Assembly (NCBI GenBank): GCA_014379065.1
Contig: JACMMM010000350.1
Location: 1-6,663 of the forward strand
Origin: Saprospiraceae bacterium
GTDB lineage: Bacteria; Bacteroidota; Bacteroidia; Chitinophagales; Saprospiraceae
Length of the DNA: 6,663 nt
Direction: 5' to 3'
Shown: piece after piece, positions 5,497 to 6,663 of the stretch
How the letters are laid out: every line of letters begins with the position of its first letter
How positions within the stretch are numbered: the stretch's first letter is position 1
The notes under the pieces: generated by a model
What the model saw: the letters and a program-made list of their open reading frames with translations, nothing else
Told to the model about the DNA's origin: nothing
Databases searched by the model: none
Position numbers and translations under genes: made by a program

Positions 5497-6267
5497 ATGG
5501 ATATCACCCAACAAGGCTACGTCCGCACCGACCTCACCACCGATGGCGTGGCGCACATCCTATTTTACCACCCCGCCCACAACTCCCTTCCGAGCCGACT
5601 TTTAGCCGATCTTGCTGCTGCATTTACCGCCGCTGGGGAAAACCCCGACGCTAAAGTCGTGGTGCTACGCAGTGTAGAGCACAACACCTTTTGCGCGGGC
5701 GCGAGTTTTGACGAACTGGGTGGTATTCAGGACTTTGAAACAGGGAAAGCCTTTTTTTCCGGCTTTGGAAATGTTATCAATGCGATGCGCCGTTGCCCCA
5801 AAATTATAGTGGGCCGGGTACACGGAAAGGCTGTGGGCGGGGGTGTTGGACTCGCTGCTGCCACCGATATTTGTTTCGCCTCCAAATGGGCGTCCGTGCG
5901 CTTGAGCGAGTTGGCTGTGGGCTTTGGCCCATTTGTCATTGGCCCGGCAGTGGAACGAAAAATGGGCGCCGCAACTTTTGCCCTATTGTCCTTAACACCA
6001 AATGAATGGCGCACCGCCGAGTGGGCAAAATCGCAAGGGCTTTTTCAGGAATCTTTTGAGACCGTGGAACAACTTGACGCTTATCTCCTCCAATTTTGCC
6101 AATCCATTTGCGCTTCCAACTCCGAGGCATTGTTGGAATTGAAAAAAGTATTCTGGCAAGGCACGGAACATTGGGACACCCTTCTGGCCGAACGCGCCGC
6201 CATCAGTGGCCGGCTGTCGCTATCTGAGTTCAGCAAAAATGCTATTGCGGCGTTTAAAAAAGGTTGA
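5497..6267 (+). CDS. Enoyl-CoA hydratase/isomerase family protein (crotonase fold)
   Basis: 256 residues from the ATG at 5497, the normal length for the family. The frame is open back to a GTG at 5368, but those 43 codons consist of the hairpin and tandem repeat, so 5497 is chosen. The crotonase oxyanion-hole segments are present: FCAGASFDEL (65-74, backbone of A69) and VHGKAVGGGVGLA (108-120, backbone of G115). The position of crotonase Glu144 is Gly118, while the second acid is kept as Glu138 in LSELAVGFGPF (136-146). This GGGVGL...SE arrangement resembles 3-methylglutaconyl-CoA hydratase (LiuC)-type members, so a role in branched-chain amino acid or fatty acyl-CoA breakdown is possible, but substrate is not decided by sequence. 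The C-terminal part (HWDTLLAERAAISGRLSLSE) looks like a Bacteroidota subgroup. The protein is soluble. Its last codon and stop overlap the first unit of a 16-bp tandem repeat. Confidence 0.92.
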   Translation: MDITQQGYVRTDLTTDGVAHILFYHPAHNSLPSRLLADLAAAFTAAGENPDAKVVVLRSVEHNTFCAGASFDELGGIQDFETGKAFFSGFGNVINAMRRCPKIIVGRVHGKAVGGGVGLAAATDICFASKWASVRLSELAVGFGPFVIGPAVERKMGAATFALLSLTPNEWRTAEWAKSQGLFQESFETVEQLDAYLLQFCQSICASNSEALLELKKVFWQGTEHWDTLLAERAAISGRLSLSEFSKNAIAAFKKG

Positions 6268-6309
6268 GATTGTTGAGGGTTGAGATTGTTGAGGGTTGAG
6301 GTTGTTGAG
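6262..6309 (+). repeat. Three tandem 16-bp repeats starting at the enoyl-CoA hydratase stop
   Basis: GGTTGAGATTGTTGAG occurs at 6262-6277 and 6278-6293, and with one change (GGTTGAGGTTGTTGAG) at 6294-6309. The first unit supplies the last Gly codon (GGT) and the TGA stop of the upstream gene, so the repeat starts exactly at the gene's end. Confidence 0.9.
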
Positions 6310-6349
6310 AACATGATCTCTACTCACTAAACAATCTCAACCCTCAACA
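6271..6349. repeat. 20-bp perfect inverted repeat in the convergent intergenic gap
   Basis: TGTTGAGGGTTGAGATTGTT (6271-6290) is the exact reverse complement of 6330-6349, with a 39-base spacer. The left arm is made from the 16-bp tandem repeats. A further CTCAACAA at 6352-6359 matches the TTGTTGAG half-unit in reverse. The structure sits between convergent genes and could block transcription from both sides, although neither side has a clear U-tract. Confidence 0.85.
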
Positions 6350-6370
6350 TGCTCAACAAACTATGCCATC

Positions 6371-6663
6371 TCACTCCTTCTTTTCAAGGTTTCCGTATCT
6401 CGTCAAGTACTCCTCGAACTGCGGCATTTTCAGGACCGACACCGGTACCCGCATCCCGTTTTTCATCACGATCATACCGTTCCTGCCGGTTTTTTCCCAT
6501 TTGTCAATATACCGGACATTGATGATAAAGCTGTAATGGGTCCGAAAAAACAAGTCCTTCGGAAGTGCTTCCTCGAGGTCTTTCAGGCTTTTGGAGGCTC
6601 GTATCTGTTCCGTTTCCCCCTGTTTTGTTACGAAAATGTCCACTTCGGCGCCGCCTGCTTGGC
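6371..6663 (-). CDS. LytTR-type DNA-binding domain protein, C-terminal part (probable response regulator), 5' truncated by window edge
   Basis: 96 residues are visible before the TGA at 6371-6373, and the frame runs off the right edge; a GTG at 6643 lies in mid-domain and is not a start. Numbering from the first full codon (6661), the match to LytTR is VDIFVTKQGETEQIRASKSL (7-26), then DLEEALPKDLFFRTHYSFIINVRYI (28-52, in parts), then GMIVMKNGMRVPVS (62-75). The FFRTHYSFIIN core (38-48) is the typical LytTR helix-strand segment. In the family the domain binds direct repeats in promoters, usually at the C-terminus of a response regulator with a receiver domain phosphorylated by a LytS/YehU-type histidine kinase. 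The receiver is not in view, so the two-component role is inferred; a membrane-anchored LytTR protein is an alternative. The gene is convergent with the enoyl-CoA hydratase gene and separated from it by the inverted repeat. Confidence 0.9.
   Translation of the reverse strand, partial: QAGGAEVDIFVTKQGETEQIRASKSLKDLEEALPKDLFFRTHYSFIINVRYIDKWEKTGRNGMIVMKNGMRVPVSVLKMPQFEEYLTRYGNLEKKE

Overview
The window looks like a stretch of chromosome from a member of the Bacteroidota, probably near the Saprospiria. The basis is protein character (Bacteroidota-type EttA, enoyl-CoA hydratase and LytTR proteins), the absence of clear Shine-Dalgarno sequences before most starts, and the high density of short palindromic and tandem repeats between genes. 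This assignment is an inference from pattern recognition, not a database match.

Layout. Bases 1-1245 (+) hold the C-terminal three quarters of the translation factor EttA (ABC-F ATPase), cut by the left edge. Convergent to it are two small three-helix membrane proteins on the minus strand (1267-1752 and 1949-2413). They are paralogues of each other and are separated by a 142-bp non-coding element with 15-bp terminal inverted repeats and two related hairpins. A 150-bp divergent promoter region follows. Then comes a plus-strand run: a multi-pass membrane protein (2564-3373), a GluQRS-type tRNA-modifying enzyme (3373-4347, start overlapping the previous stop by one base), a TIGR01777/YfcH-like NAD(P)-binding sugar-epimerase-fold protein (4469-5371), and an enoyl-CoA hydratase/isomerase (5497-6267). 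The window ends with the C-terminal LytTR DNA-binding domain of a response-regulator-like protein on the minus strand (6371-6663, cut by the right edge).

The genes are mostly housekeeping and do not form one pathway. EttA and GluQRS both bear on translation. The three membrane proteins have no assignable function. I see no defence system, CRISPR array, integrase, transposase, RNA gene or biosynthetic cluster.

What stands out is the repeat load: at least six different short repeat types lie in about 4.6 kb. The most interesting case is in the GluQRS gene, where a CCAATCA-type tandem repeat plus a CCTGCC...GGCAGG palindrome form an in-frame insert of about 40 codons in the catalytic domain. 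A 34-base stretch of that repeat (32 of 34 identical) also lies immediately upstream of the enoyl-CoA hydratase start codon. The same GluQRS also lacks most of the usual zinc-binding cysteines.
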